A stretch of 64,000 bases of DNA from Planctomycetales bacterium. GTDB lineage: Bacteria; Planctomycetota; SZUA-567. The notes under the pieces are model-generated. The model was given only the letters and a program-made list of their open reading frames with translations. It made no database searches and was not told the origin of the DNA. Shown here in pieces: positions 47,901 to 56,147 of this stretch. Position numbers and translations under genes: made by a program. The stretch covers positions 1 to 64,000 of the forward strand of contig BNUQ01000001.1 in NCBI GenBank assembly GCA_025997475.1. Direction: 5' to 3'. The stretch's first letter is position 1. Each line of letters begins with the position of its first letter.

Positions 47901-48272
47901 TTCGAGACCGAAGTCGCGCAATTGATAATGAAAGTGCGCCCGTTGCCGCCGCCGGCGCACTCCGCGCCCGCCGTGCCGGAAAACGGCGAGAATAACGACG
48001 CGGAGAATTACGCAGACGGCCTCGCGCCGGAAAATAGCGCGGCGCCGTTGTCGCCGAGCGAAGCGGTGCGGCTGAAAAGTCCGGCGAAAATTCAGCGGGA
48101 ACTGCACGGCGAATTTGACGCGATGGCGGAAAAAGCGGACAAGCGCGGCAGAAGTGGCGGCGGCGCCTTCTCGACGACCATCGTCAACCGCGCGCCGCGC
48201 GTCGGCGACAACGCGCCGTGTCCCTGCGGTAGCGGCAAAAAATACAAAAAATGCCACGGGCGGGGGCGGTAA
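44955..48272 (+). CDS. secA: Preprotein translocase ATPase SecA with extra insertions
   Basis: 1,105 residues from the ATG at 44955 (GGGAGAGAAG upstream). Walker A [39 protein letters not shown] is the DEAD-type motif; [13 protein letters not shown] and [17 protein letters not shown] are motifs V and VI. The C-terminal zinc site is [14 protein letters not shown]. It is longer than the usual 830-1,000 residues: about 60 residues ([20 protein letters not shown] and on) interrupt NBD1 between YLNAL and [16 protein letters not shown] further insert of about 70 residues lies in NBD2 after DIQLGN. It drives export through SecYEG. sppA follows 44 bp later. Confidence 0.97.
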   Translation: [1105 protein letters not shown]

Positions 48273-48316
48273 GCCCTTTGCCGTTATCCGACAACCAAAA
48301 TCAGAAAGGAACCAAA

Positions 48317-49288
48317 ATGTCCGACCTGCCAAAAAACGCGCCCGCCGGCTGTCTGTGGGGAATTTTTCGCCACGTGCTCATCGCGGTCGTGGTGCTGTGC
48401 GGCTTGTTATTGTTGTTGACGCTGATTTTTATGTTGGGCGTCGGTAAATTCGTCGGCGACCCGACCGGCGATAAATTGGGCGAAAAAATTATCGCCGCCG
48501 GCGACGCGACCGAGCGCGTCGCGCTGATTACGCTAAACGGCGTTATCGACGGCTGGGGCAACGACGCCGTGGGCGACGGCGTCGCGCACACGCTTGCGAA
48601 AAAACTCCGCGCCGCCGCCGAGGACGCGACGGTGAAAGTCGTGTTGTTGGAAGTCGATTCGCCGGGCGGCGGCTTGACGGCGAGCGACGGTTTGCATCAC
48701 GAAATTTTGCGGCTGAAAGAAGCCGGCAAAACGGTGGTCGCGGCGGTCGGCGATATGGCGGCGAGCGGCGGCTATTACGTGATTGCGCCCGCCGATTTTA
48801 TTTTCGCGCAACCGACCGGTTTAATCGGTTCGTTCGGCGTGATTATGGAGCATTTTGAATTGGGCGAATTGCTAAAAAAAATCGGCGTCAAAGTCGAGCC
48901 GATTAAAAGCGCCGACAACAAAGACATCGGCAGTATTTTCCGCGAAATGACGCCGGCGGAAAAAGCGCGGTTGGGAAAAATCGTCGGCGCGTATCACCAA
49001 CGGTTCGTCGAAATTATCGCCGACGGACGGAAATTGCCGCCCGAAAAAGTCGCAGAATTGGCGACCGGCGAAGTTTTCACCGCCGCCGAAGCCGTCGAAT
49101 ACGGACTCGCCGACCGCCTCGGCTACCACGACGACGCGCTGACCTACGCCGTTAATCTCGCCGGCAAAGACCCGCAGGTCTTCGCCTACGAGGACGCTTT
49201 CAGTTGGCAACGGTTGGCGGAAGCACTGTCCGGCAAAACGGCGCTCGGCGATTTCCTCGCCGCCGGACCGAAATTGTGGTTGAAGTGA
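48317..49288 (+). CDS. sppA: Signal peptide peptidase SppA
   Basis: 323 residues from the ATG at 48317 (AAAGGAACC upstream). One N-terminal membrane anchor (about 17-45). The S49 peptidase core contains LLEVDSPGGGLTASDG, the nucleophile Ser in VGDMAASGGYYV, and the partner Lys in IKSADNKDIGS, which together form the Ser-Lys dyad. This is the short SppA36-like form. It degrades cleaved signal peptides in the membrane, so its position after secA is functionally sensible. The pair is probably one transcript. Confidence 0.93.
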   Translation: MSDLPKNAPAGCLWGIFRHVLIAVVVLCGLLLLLTLIFMLGVGKFVGDPTGDKLGEKIIAAGDATERVALITLNGVIDGWGNDAVGDGVAHTLAKKLRAAAEDATVKVVLLEVDSPGGGLTASDGLHHEILRLKEAGKTVVAAVGDMAASGGYYVIAPADFIFAQPTGLIGSFGVIMEHFELGELLKKIGVKVEPIKSADNKDIGSIFREMTPAEKARLGKIVGAYHQRFVEIIADGRKLPPEKVAELATGEVFTAAEAVEYGLADRLGYHDDALTYAVNLAGKDPQVFAYEDAFSWQRLAEALSGKTALGDFLAAGPKLWLK

Positions 49289-49403
49289 AAAAGTTGAGAG
49301 TTGAAAGTTGAAAGTTGAAATGCGCGAAGCGCGGCAAATTAAATTCCCCTCTACGGCGGGGGGACCATCGGCGGCTACGCCGCCGATGGTGGAGGGGAAT
49401 TAA
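49289..49403. repeat. Heptamer run plus long palindrome
   Basis: GTTGAAAGTTGAAAGTTGAAA is followed by TGCGCGAAGCGCG. A strong nested palindrome follows: AATTCCCCTC (49342-49351) with GAGGGGAATT (49392-49401) and CCATCGGCGGC/GCCGCCGATGG inside. A similar half-palindrome occurs at about 52785-52802. It may end the secA-sppA transcript but lacks a T-run. Confidence 0.7.
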
Positions 49404-49478
49404 AAACGGAGTTTGATTCTTAGATTCGTCCGGCGCCGTTTTTGATAATTACTCCACCATTCTTAATTCTGCATTCTT

Positions 49479-49801
49479 AACTCAGGTTACGCGCGCCAAG
49501 AAATCGTAACCGACTTGATAAAAGTAAAACTCCTTAAAAAACGCCGTAGGCGTTTAATGTGAATAACCCCGACCAAGCGACACGCGCTATCGTCGCGCCG
49601 GTCGGGGATGACGCCGCCCGAGGACCGAACCCCGAGAGGGGTTCAACCAATAGTTCAACCCCTCTCGGGGTTGTGTCAGGTGAGGACGTTTTCCCCGAGT
49701 TGCGCGGCGAATACCGCATCGCCGCTCCACTCGGGGTTATTCACATTAAGCCCCTGTCGGGGCTTTTAGCGGAGTTGATGATGACAAATTCGCGTAACCT
49801 G
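49479..49801. repeat. MITE-like structured element, copy C
   Basis: The left end AACTCAGGTTACGCG (49479-49493) is the perfect inverse of the right end of copy A; its own right end is CGCGTAACCTG (49791-49801). Inside, AATGTGAATAACCCCGA (49556-49572) pairs perfectly with 49731-49747, and AACCCCGAGAGGGGTT faces AACCCCTCTCGGGGTT. The interior differs from copies A and B. Confidence 0.75.
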
Positions 49802-49822
49802 CATTCTTAATTGTCGGGCGGT

Positions 49823-52393
49823 TTATCCGCCCAACAGCGACAGCACGTTTTGCGGGATTTTGTTGGCTTGCGCCAACATCGACGTGCCGGCTTGGACGAG
49901 GATTTGGTTTTTGGTGTATTCCGTGGACTCGGTCGCCATATCGGTGTCGCGGATATAACTTTCCGTTTTCGTGATGTTTTCGACCGTTACTTCCAACGAA
50001 TTGGCGTTCGTCGCCAGCATATTTTTTTGGAACGCGCCGAGCCGCGCGCGCGTGCCGGTAACGTCGTCGATGGCTTGGCGGATGATTTTCATCGCCGCCA
50101 CCGGGTCTTGCGCCAGCGCCGCGTCGCCGCCCGACAACACGTCTTGCAACGAATAGACGACGTTCAAGCGGACTTCCGTTTTGCCGAGGTTCGCCACCGC
50201 CATCGACGGAATGCTGTAAATCGTCCGCTCGACTTCGTTTTCGCCTTCGCCCAATTGATACTGCATTCCGCCGACAAAATCGCGCACTTGCTCGTTCGTG
50301 TTGTGCCGCCCGTTCGTCGCCCAACTCAAATAGCCCTGCGATTTCGGGTCGAACGGGTCTTCTCCGGGGGCGGGCGCGACCGCCTGCAACGCCCCGCCGC
50401 GGCTCGCGAGCGCGCCGACATCCTGCCCGACTTGCGCCAGCGTCGTCATTCCCAACTCGCCCGCGTAAAACGCCAATTCGCCGGAATAACTTTGCGACGA
50501 GACGCTCGCCGCCAAGCCCTGCGTGTGCGCGACCGACCCGTTGACCGCGACTAATGCGTCGCCGCCCGTCGCTTGCAACGTGTCGCCGACCGCAATCGGT
50601 TGCAACTCGTAACTGTCGCTCGCCGCGTAGCCGCCGAGCAAATGTCCTTCGAGATTTTGCGCGCGCAAATACTGCTCCGAGCCGTAAGCGTCGCTATACA
50701 CGCGCAAACCGAGTTGATTAAATTCGAGCGTGCCGGAGCCCTCGAGGCGTTGCGTCAAATCGGCGACCGCGCCCAACGACAACGTCGCGTAAACGCCGGA
50801 CGGCTTGCCCTGATAATCGACCTCTTGCACCGCGACTTGATACGGATTGCCGGACGAGGCGTCGGCGGTGCCGGCGGCGACCAAATACTGCGGCAACATA
50901 CTGCCGTCGGTGAAAATTTTTACCGTGGTTTCTTGCTTCGTTTCGTCGTAAGTTACGCCGAAATACAACCGCGCGTCTTCCGAAGTGTTGCCCTGCAAAC
51001 GCATCCCGCTGAGGCACGACGCGCCGGAGGTCATATCCAAACCGAACGCGGTGGCGAGCGAGGTCATTTCGTCGAGTTTCATCCCGTTGGCGGCGACACT
51101 GCCGTCCGTCGCGCCGGCGCGCAATTCAAATTGTTGCCCGAATTGCAAGGCGCTCACGTCGCCGAGTTGCGGCGCGAGCGCGGTGGCGGTAATCGTGATT
51201 TGCGCCGCCGCGACGCCGGAATTGTTGGACGAGGTCATCGGCGAGCCGGTTTTACCGCGTCCGATTTCCATCGTGAAATTTTCGTCTTTGTAGGCGACGT
51301 AAGTCGTGGCGTCCGTCCAGCGCAAATACATCCGCCCGTCGCCGTCTAAATTCATACCCGGCACCAAGGAATTTTCATTAAAAGTCGCGCCGTCGGTGCT
51401 GATGGAAATCTCCGCCACGCCGGCGCCGCTCCGGTTGTAAATCGCCGCTTGTCCGGCGAGGCGCTCGCCGCTTATCGCCGTCGCGCCGTCGGTGCTCATC
51501 GCCGTCAAATCAACCTGACTGCCGGAAACGGAACTGTCGAACGTCAACGTCGCGCCGATGCCGGTGCTACCTTTGGAATTGTTGATGCCTTGCGCGATGA
51601 CGCCGAGATGCGTGCCGTCCAAAAACGAATACGCTTTCGCGCCGCTGTTGCCGGTCAAAATAAAACGTTGCGGCGCGGTAATGTAACCGTCAATCACGTC
51701 CGGCACCCAAGCGTTGGTGTTGTTGTTGCCCGCCAAGGTCTTGTCGCATTCCAGCACGGCGCGCCGCGCCTGCCGGTCGCCGAGCGCGGGCATTCCCGGA
51801 TTGGTCGTATCGTAGCCGGTGAAATTTATCGCCAGCGGCGACTGGTCGCCGCGTTTGGAAATTTGGTCCACCCGCGAATTGGTTACGTCGATGAGCGGAT
51901 TGTCCATCGGGTCGTTGACGGTCGTGGACGCGCGGAAAATCAGCGACTTCGAGCCGTTGAGCAAAAATTGGTCGGAGAAGCGCGTGGTGTTGGCGATGCG
52001 GTCGATGGTCTGGATGCCGCTGTCGATTTCGGCTTGGTCGGCGGTTACTTGCTCCGGCGAGGTCGCGCCTTCGTTGGCGGCGTGAATCGCCAATTGGCGC
52101 ATCTTGGTCAGGATGTTGTTGATTTCGATGAGCGCGCCTTCGGCGATGCCGATGACGTTGGACGCCTCCTGCGAATTTTGAATCGCCCGCGTGATGCCGC
52201 TCCCCTGCGAGCGCAATTGCTCGCTGATTTGCAGTCCCGACGGGTCGTCGGACGCGACGTTGATTTTGTAACCCGACGACAGCCGCGCGAGCGACTGCGT
52301 CAACATCCGGTTGCTCCCGCCGAGGTAACGACTCGTGCCGAGCGCGTTGATGTTGGTGTTGACATAAGCGCCGGGCGAAAAAGTGGTGGACAT
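49823..52393 (-). CDS. fliC: Giant flagellin 1
   Basis: 856 residues, against about 270-500 for ordinary flagellins. The conserved N-terminal D0/D1 helices (NINALGTSRYLGGSNRMLTQ, LARLSSGYKINVASDDPSGL, RAIQNSQEASNVIGIAEGAL) and C-terminal D0/D1 (LGAFQKNMLATNANSLEVT, ETRDTDMATESTEYTKNQIL-type, ending NVLSLLGG) are intact. A hypervariable region of about 580 residues separates them. It shares motifs with flagellin 2, e.g. MYLRWTDATTYVAYKD versus MYLKWVSPINYIAFKD. The protein is exported through the flagellar secretion system and forms the filament. AGAGG precedes the ATG. Confidence 0.93.
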   Translation of the reverse strand: MSTTFSPGAYVNTNINALGTSRYLGGSNRMLTQSLARLSSGYKINVASDDPSGLQISEQLRSQGSGITRAIQNSQEASNVIGIAEGALIEINNILTKMRQLAIHAANEGATSPEQVTADQAEIDSGIQTIDRIANTTRFSDQFLLNGSKSLIFRASTTVNDPMDNPLIDVTNSRVDQISKRGDQSPLAINFTGYDTTNPGMPALGDRQARRAVLECDKTLAGNNNTNAWVPDVIDGYITAPQRFILTGNSGAKAYSFLDGTHLGVIAQGINNSKGSTGIGATLTFDSSVSGSQVDLTAMSTDGATAISGERLAGQAAIYNRSGAGVAEISISTDGATFNENSLVPGMNLDGDGRMYLRWTDATTYVAYKDENFTMEIGRGKTGSPMTSSNNSGVAAAQITITATALAPQLGDVSALQFGQQFELRAGATDGSVAANGMKLDEMTSLATAFGLDMTSGASCLSGMRLQGNTSEDARLYFGVTYDETKQETTVKIFTDGSMLPQYLVAAGTADASSGNPYQVAVQEVDYQGKPSGVYATLSLGAVADLTQRLEGSGTLEFNQLGLRVYSDAYGSEQYLRAQNLEGHLLGGYAASDSYELQPIAVGDTLQATGGDALVAVNGSVAHTQGLAASVSSQSYSGELAFYAGELGMTTLAQVGQDVGALASRGGALQAVAPAPGEDPFDPKSQGYLSWATNGRHNTNEQVRDFVGGMQYQLGEGENEVERTIYSIPSMAVANLGKTEVRLNVVYSLQDVLSGGDAALAQDPVAAMKIIRQAIDDVTGTRARLGAFQKNMLATNANSLEVTVENITKTESYIRDTDMATESTEYTKNQILVQAGTSMLAQANKIPQNVLSLLGG

Positions 52394-52406
52394 AAGGCAC
52401 CTCTTA

Positions 52407-52442
52407 TCAATTAAGAATGAAGAATTAAGAATGAAGAATTTG
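52407..52442. repeat. Short GAATTAA/GAATGAA heptamer run
   Basis: AATTAAGAATGAAGAATTAAG-type units lie just upstream of the flagellin 1 start. Only one arm is present. Confidence 0.6.
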
Positions 52443-52453
52443 CCGGTTGAAAA

Positions 52454-52690
52454 TTAAAGAACGGTGCCGGTCTCGCGGGTTTTCTTGGTTTCGCGAAATT
52501 CCCGCGCCGCCTGAAAAATTTCCGTCAACGACTTGTCGGACCACAAAGTTCGTTGCCATTCGGTGTAATCAAACGGGTCGCTCTTGATGCTATTAACAAA
52601 CCGCTCGGCGTTGATTTCTCCTAATTGCTCAATCAAAATCCGCATCGCCTCGACGCGCAACGCGGTTTCGGATTTAAGGTCGGCTATCAT
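52454..52690 (-). CDS. Small unknown protein between the flagellin genes
   Basis: 78 residues. The N-terminal helix MIADLKSETALRVEAMRILI is followed by AERFVNSIKSDPFDYTEWQR and a charged tail. The general pattern (helical start, then FDYTxWQR) recalls small proteins found singly in repeat-rich genomes, some of them suspected antitoxins; I cannot name the family. It lies on the same strand as both flagellins, 60 bp upstream of flagellin 1. A link to flagella is not supported by sequence. Confidence 0.6.
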   Translation of the reverse strand: MIADLKSETALRVEAMRILIEQLGEINAERFVNSIKSDPFDYTEWQRTLWSDKSLTEIFQAAREFRETKKTRETGTVL

Positions 52691-52818
52691 CGGTTGCCTC
52701 CGACAGTCGCGCTGAAAGCGCGAAATCGGAAAATTATTAAAATCACCACCCCGTCAACCGCTGGTAGAGCGTCGCGGTTACCACCCCTCCGTAGAGGGGA
52801 ATTTTGCCGCGCTTCGCG

Positions 52819-55578
52819 CTATCCTCCGAGTAGCGACAGGACGTTTTGGTTAATCTGGTTCGCCTGCGCCAGCATCGTCGTGCCGGCTTGGACGAGGATT
52901 TGGTTTTTCGTGAACTCGGTCGATTCCCGCGCCATATCCGCGTCGCGAATCGAACTCTCGGTTTTCTGGATATTTTCCACCGTTACGTCGAGCGAATTGA
53001 TGTTCGTTTGCAACATATTGCTCTGGAACGCGCCGAGCCGCGCGCGCAATTCCGTAACGTCGGTAACCGCCTGCGTAACGATGGCCATCGCGCGCACCGG
53101 GTCGTTCGCCAGCGACGCCACGCCGCCGGACAACACGTCCTGCAACGAATAGCGCACGCCGTTTGCGGACATCTTGCCGAGGTTGGTCATCGTCATCGAC
53201 GGAATGGCGTAAATAGTCCTCTCCTGGTCGCCCGCGCCTTCGCCGAGTTGATACTGCATTCCGCCGACAAAATGCCCGATGGTCTCCGTCGTCGTGTGCC
53301 GCGCGTTGGTTACCCACGTCAAATACGCCGGGTCGGTCGGGTCGTAAATCGAATTGTTGTCCGTCGCTTTGACCGCCTGCAACGAGCCGCCGCGACTGTA
53401 AAGTCCGCCCACGTCCTGCCCGACTTGCGCGACGGTCGTCAAACCGGGGGCGCCCTGATTGAACACGAGTTTGCCCGAATAGTTCGGCGTCGTGATATTC
53501 GCCGTCAAGCCCTGCGTCTTGACGGCTTGTCCGTTGACGTAAATCGTCGCGTCGGAGCCGTATAACTGCGAGGTGTTGCCCACCGGCAACAATTCGAGTT
53601 TTTCGACGGGGCTGGCGGGATTTTTGTAAGTCCCGAACATTTGCCCTTCGATGTTTTGCAGACGGAGATACTCCTGCGAGCCGTATTCCTGCGTGTACAG
53701 CCGCAAGCCGATTTCGTTAAAGCGCGTCGAGCCGGAAAATTCCGCGCCGAGTTGCGCCGTCCGCAAGGACTCCGGCTGATTGTTCAAATTGAACACCAAA
53801 TTGCCGTAAATGCCCGACGGCTTGCCTTGATTGTCGTCCATCGGCATCGCGAAAATCGGCACGTTCAGCAGTTCCGCCGCGCCGCCGGAGGTGTCGTTCA
53901 CGTTGTAAGTGGCGATGCCGCGAGCCACCAAATCCTCGTCGTTCATATTCGCGTCGCGATACACCTCGACGGTGAGCGTCTGCCCGTCGGTCGTCGTCGC
54001 GTCGCTGTCCTCGCCGATGATGTATTTGTAATAGAGTTTGCCGTTCTCGTCGGTGTTCACGCCGAGATTGATGCCGCTCAAATTACTGGCGCAACCGGCG
54101 GTCATTTCCGGCGGGGTCAGGTCGCCGGTTTTATCGTTTTTGATGCCGGCGACCAAACCGAGCGCGTCCACGACCGCTTGCAACTGGTCTAATTCCAGCG
54201 CGTTCTTGCCCTGCTGATAATCTTCGTTCAATTCAATGTGTTGCGCGAATTGCAACATCGAAATATCGTCGGCGACCGGCGCCGGAAAGGTGTTCGCCGC
54301 CGCGAACAAATCGGGATTGGCGGTGCCGCCGTCGGTGAGCCGTTGGTCGCCGGACGCATAAATAATCAACTGCGCTTTTTCGACGCCGGAATTATTGGTC
54401 GCGCCCATCGGTTTGCCGCTGGTGCCGCGTCCGACCTCCATCGTCATATCGGCGTCTTTGAAGGCGATGTAGTTAATCGGGCTGACCCATTTGAGATACA
54501 TCCGCCCTTCGCCGTCGAGATTGACGCCCGGCACCAACGTATTTTCTTGCGGCATATTCACGCCGCTGGTGGAGAAATCGACGCCATACACGCCGCTCTT
54601 GAACTCGTAGCCCTCCACGCCGCCCGCCACCGGCTTCGGCATAAAGTCGCCGCCTAAATTGTAAATCCCGACTTTGGCGCCGGAGGTGATGGTCAATTCC
54701 GCGTTGAAATTGGTCCCGCCTTCGGTGGTGATGTTCACGCCGGTAACGTCGTTGTTGAAAATCAACGTCGCGCCGACGCCGATGCTGTCTTTGACGTTGT
54801 TGATGGATTGATAGACGGTGCCGAGTTCGGTGCCTTTGGCGAAAGTGAATTGCCGCGACCCTTGCGTGCCGGTAACGACGAAAATTTGCCCGGCGGTGAT
54901 TTTGCCGTCGTCGATTTGCGTCAGCGCGTTTTGCGACTTGTCGGCTTCGACGTAGGCGCGGCGCGCCTGCATATCCCATTGCGCCTGCGTCATCGTCGTG
55001 CCGTCGTTGACGCCGGAAAAACTCAGCGTCAGCGAGGTGCCGACGCGCTTGAACACCTGGTCGATGCGCGTGCCGTCAACGTTGATGAGCGCGTGGTTCA
55101 TCGACGTGTCCACGGTCGTGGTCGAGTCGAAGACGATGCCTTTCGAGCCGTTGAGCAAATACTGGTCGGAGAAGCGCGTGGTGCTGGCGATGCGCTCGAT
55201 GGTTTGGATGCCGCTGTCAACCTCGGACTGATCGGCGGCGACCTGGTCGGGCGCGGTAACGCCGTTGTTGGCGGCGTGAATGGCGAGCGAGCGCATCTTG
55301 GTCAGAATCGCGTTGACTTCGATGAGCGCGCCTTCGGCGATACCGATGACGTTGCACGCTTCCTGCGAGTTCTGACTGGCGCGGGTCAGCCCCGCGACTT
55401 GGGTGCGCAACTGTTCGCTGATGATTAAGCCGGAGGGGTCGTCGGCGGCGGTGTTGATGCGGTAGCCGGACGACAGTTTTTCTAACGACTTCGACAGCAT
55501 TTGATTGCTTTTGCTGAGCGAAATTTGGGTGTTGAGAGCGTTGAGGTTGGTGACAACGGTCATTGCGCCGGTAGCCAT
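52819..55578 (-). CDS. fliC: Giant flagellin 2
   Basis: 919 residues. The N-terminus (TNLNALNTQISLSKSNQMLS, LEKLSSGYRINTAADDPSGL) and C-terminus (LGAFQSNMLQTNINSLDVT, ADMARESTEFTKNQILVQAG, ending NVLSLLGG) are conserved flagellin D0/D1. About 640 residues of variable D2/D3-like sequence lie between them. It is paralogous to flagellin 1 over its whole length, including blocks in the variable region (MTMEVGRGTSGKPMGATNNS versus MEIGRGKTGSPMTSSNNS). AAGGAGG precedes the ATG. The two probably build one filament or alternate. Confidence 0.93.
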   Translation of the reverse strand: MATGAMTVVTNLNALNTQISLSKSNQMLSKSLEKLSSGYRINTAADDPSGLIISEQLRTQVAGLTRASQNSQEACNVIGIAEGALIEVNAILTKMRSLAIHAANNGVTAPDQVAADQSEVDSGIQTIERIASTTRFSDQYLLNGSKGIVFDSTTTVDTSMNHALINVDGTRIDQVFKRVGTSLTLSFSGVNDGTTMTQAQWDMQARRAYVEADKSQNALTQIDDGKITAGQIFVVTGTQGSRQFTFAKGTELGTVYQSINNVKDSIGVGATLIFNNDVTGVNITTEGGTNFNAELTITSGAKVGIYNLGGDFMPKPVAGGVEGYEFKSGVYGVDFSTSGVNMPQENTLVPGVNLDGEGRMYLKWVSPINYIAFKDADMTMEVGRGTSGKPMGATNNSGVEKAQLIIYASGDQRLTDGGTANPDLFAAANTFPAPVADDISMLQFAQHIELNEDYQQGKNALELDQLQAVVDALGLVAGIKNDKTGDLTPPEMTAGCASNLSGINLGVNTDENGKLYYKYIIGEDSDATTTDGQTLTVEVYRDANMNDEDLVARGIATYNVNDTSGGAAELLNVPIFAMPMDDNQGKPSGIYGNLVFNLNNQPESLRTAQLGAEFSGSTRFNEIGLRLYTQEYGSQEYLRLQNIEGQMFGTYKNPASPVEKLELLPVGNTSQLYGSDATIYVNGQAVKTQGLTANITTPNYSGKLVFNQGAPGLTTVAQVGQDVGGLYSRGGSLQAVKATDNNSIYDPTDPAYLTWVTNARHTTTETIGHFVGGMQYQLGEGAGDQERTIYAIPSMTMTNLGKMSANGVRYSLQDVLSGGVASLANDPVRAMAIVTQAVTDVTELRARLGAFQSNMLQTNINSLDVTVENIQKTESSIRDADMARESTEFTKNQILVQAGTTMLAQANQINQNVLSLLGG

Positions 55579-55835
55579 AATTCTATCCTCCTTAATTTTT
55601 CAAGCCGAAAGTCCGTTTGTGCGCCGCCGGCGCGTTTGTCGGTGAATGGCGCGATTGCGCGGCGGCATCCGGCGCGGTGGAAAAGGCGTTTTTTGCCGCC
55701 AATTTCGCGACGCCGGCGGTGGGAATGCAACCGGCGTGCCAACGCGCCGGCATCAAAGCAAAAAAAACGCCGCCGCCAAAAAATGGCGACGGCGGGAAGG
55801 TGAGCGGGCTTGCCAAATTACGGATTTACAAAATC

Positions 55836-56100
55836 CGAGTTACGCCCCGCAGGGGCAGGATAATGAATAACCGGCGGTGTAGCGGGCAGGCGTTATCGCC
55901 CGCGTAACCGCCGGATAGGGCGAGAAAGAAATCAGCCCCGCAGGGGCGGGATTATCGCGTAGTGATTGAATCATAATTTCGCCCCGTGCGGGGCTGATGC
56001 GAATGGCGGTTTTCCGGCGGTTACACGATTGCAGAGAACGCAATCGTTCCACCACCGGTTATTCATAATTTAGCCCCTGCGGGGCTTTTAGCGGAATCGA
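55836..56100. repeat. MITE-like structured element, copy D
   Basis: ATGAATAACCGG (55863-55874) pairs with CCGGTTATTCAT (56055-56066). Several GCCCC(G/T)-CGGGGC palindromes lie inside (near 55845, 55940, 55980 and 56075). Its tail GCGGGGCTTTTAGCGGAATC matches the tail of copy C. Terminal repeats like those of copy A are not clear. Confidence 0.65.
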
Positions 56101-56147
56101 TAATTGCAAACTTTGTCATTCGTAATTTTTAATTCGTAATTGCCGTT

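Noticed and set aside
49811..52414. Long plus-strand frames opposite flagellin 1
   Set aside because: Arg/Val-rich translations typical of antisense GC-rich DNA; the flagellin frame is unambiguous.
52454..52690. Small protein considered as a flagellar chaperone (FliS or CsrA/FliW)
   Set aside because: Length and motifs fit none of these families.
49823..55578. Possible flagellinolysin (metallopeptidase) domain in the giant flagellins
   Set aside because: No HExxH motif was found in either central region.
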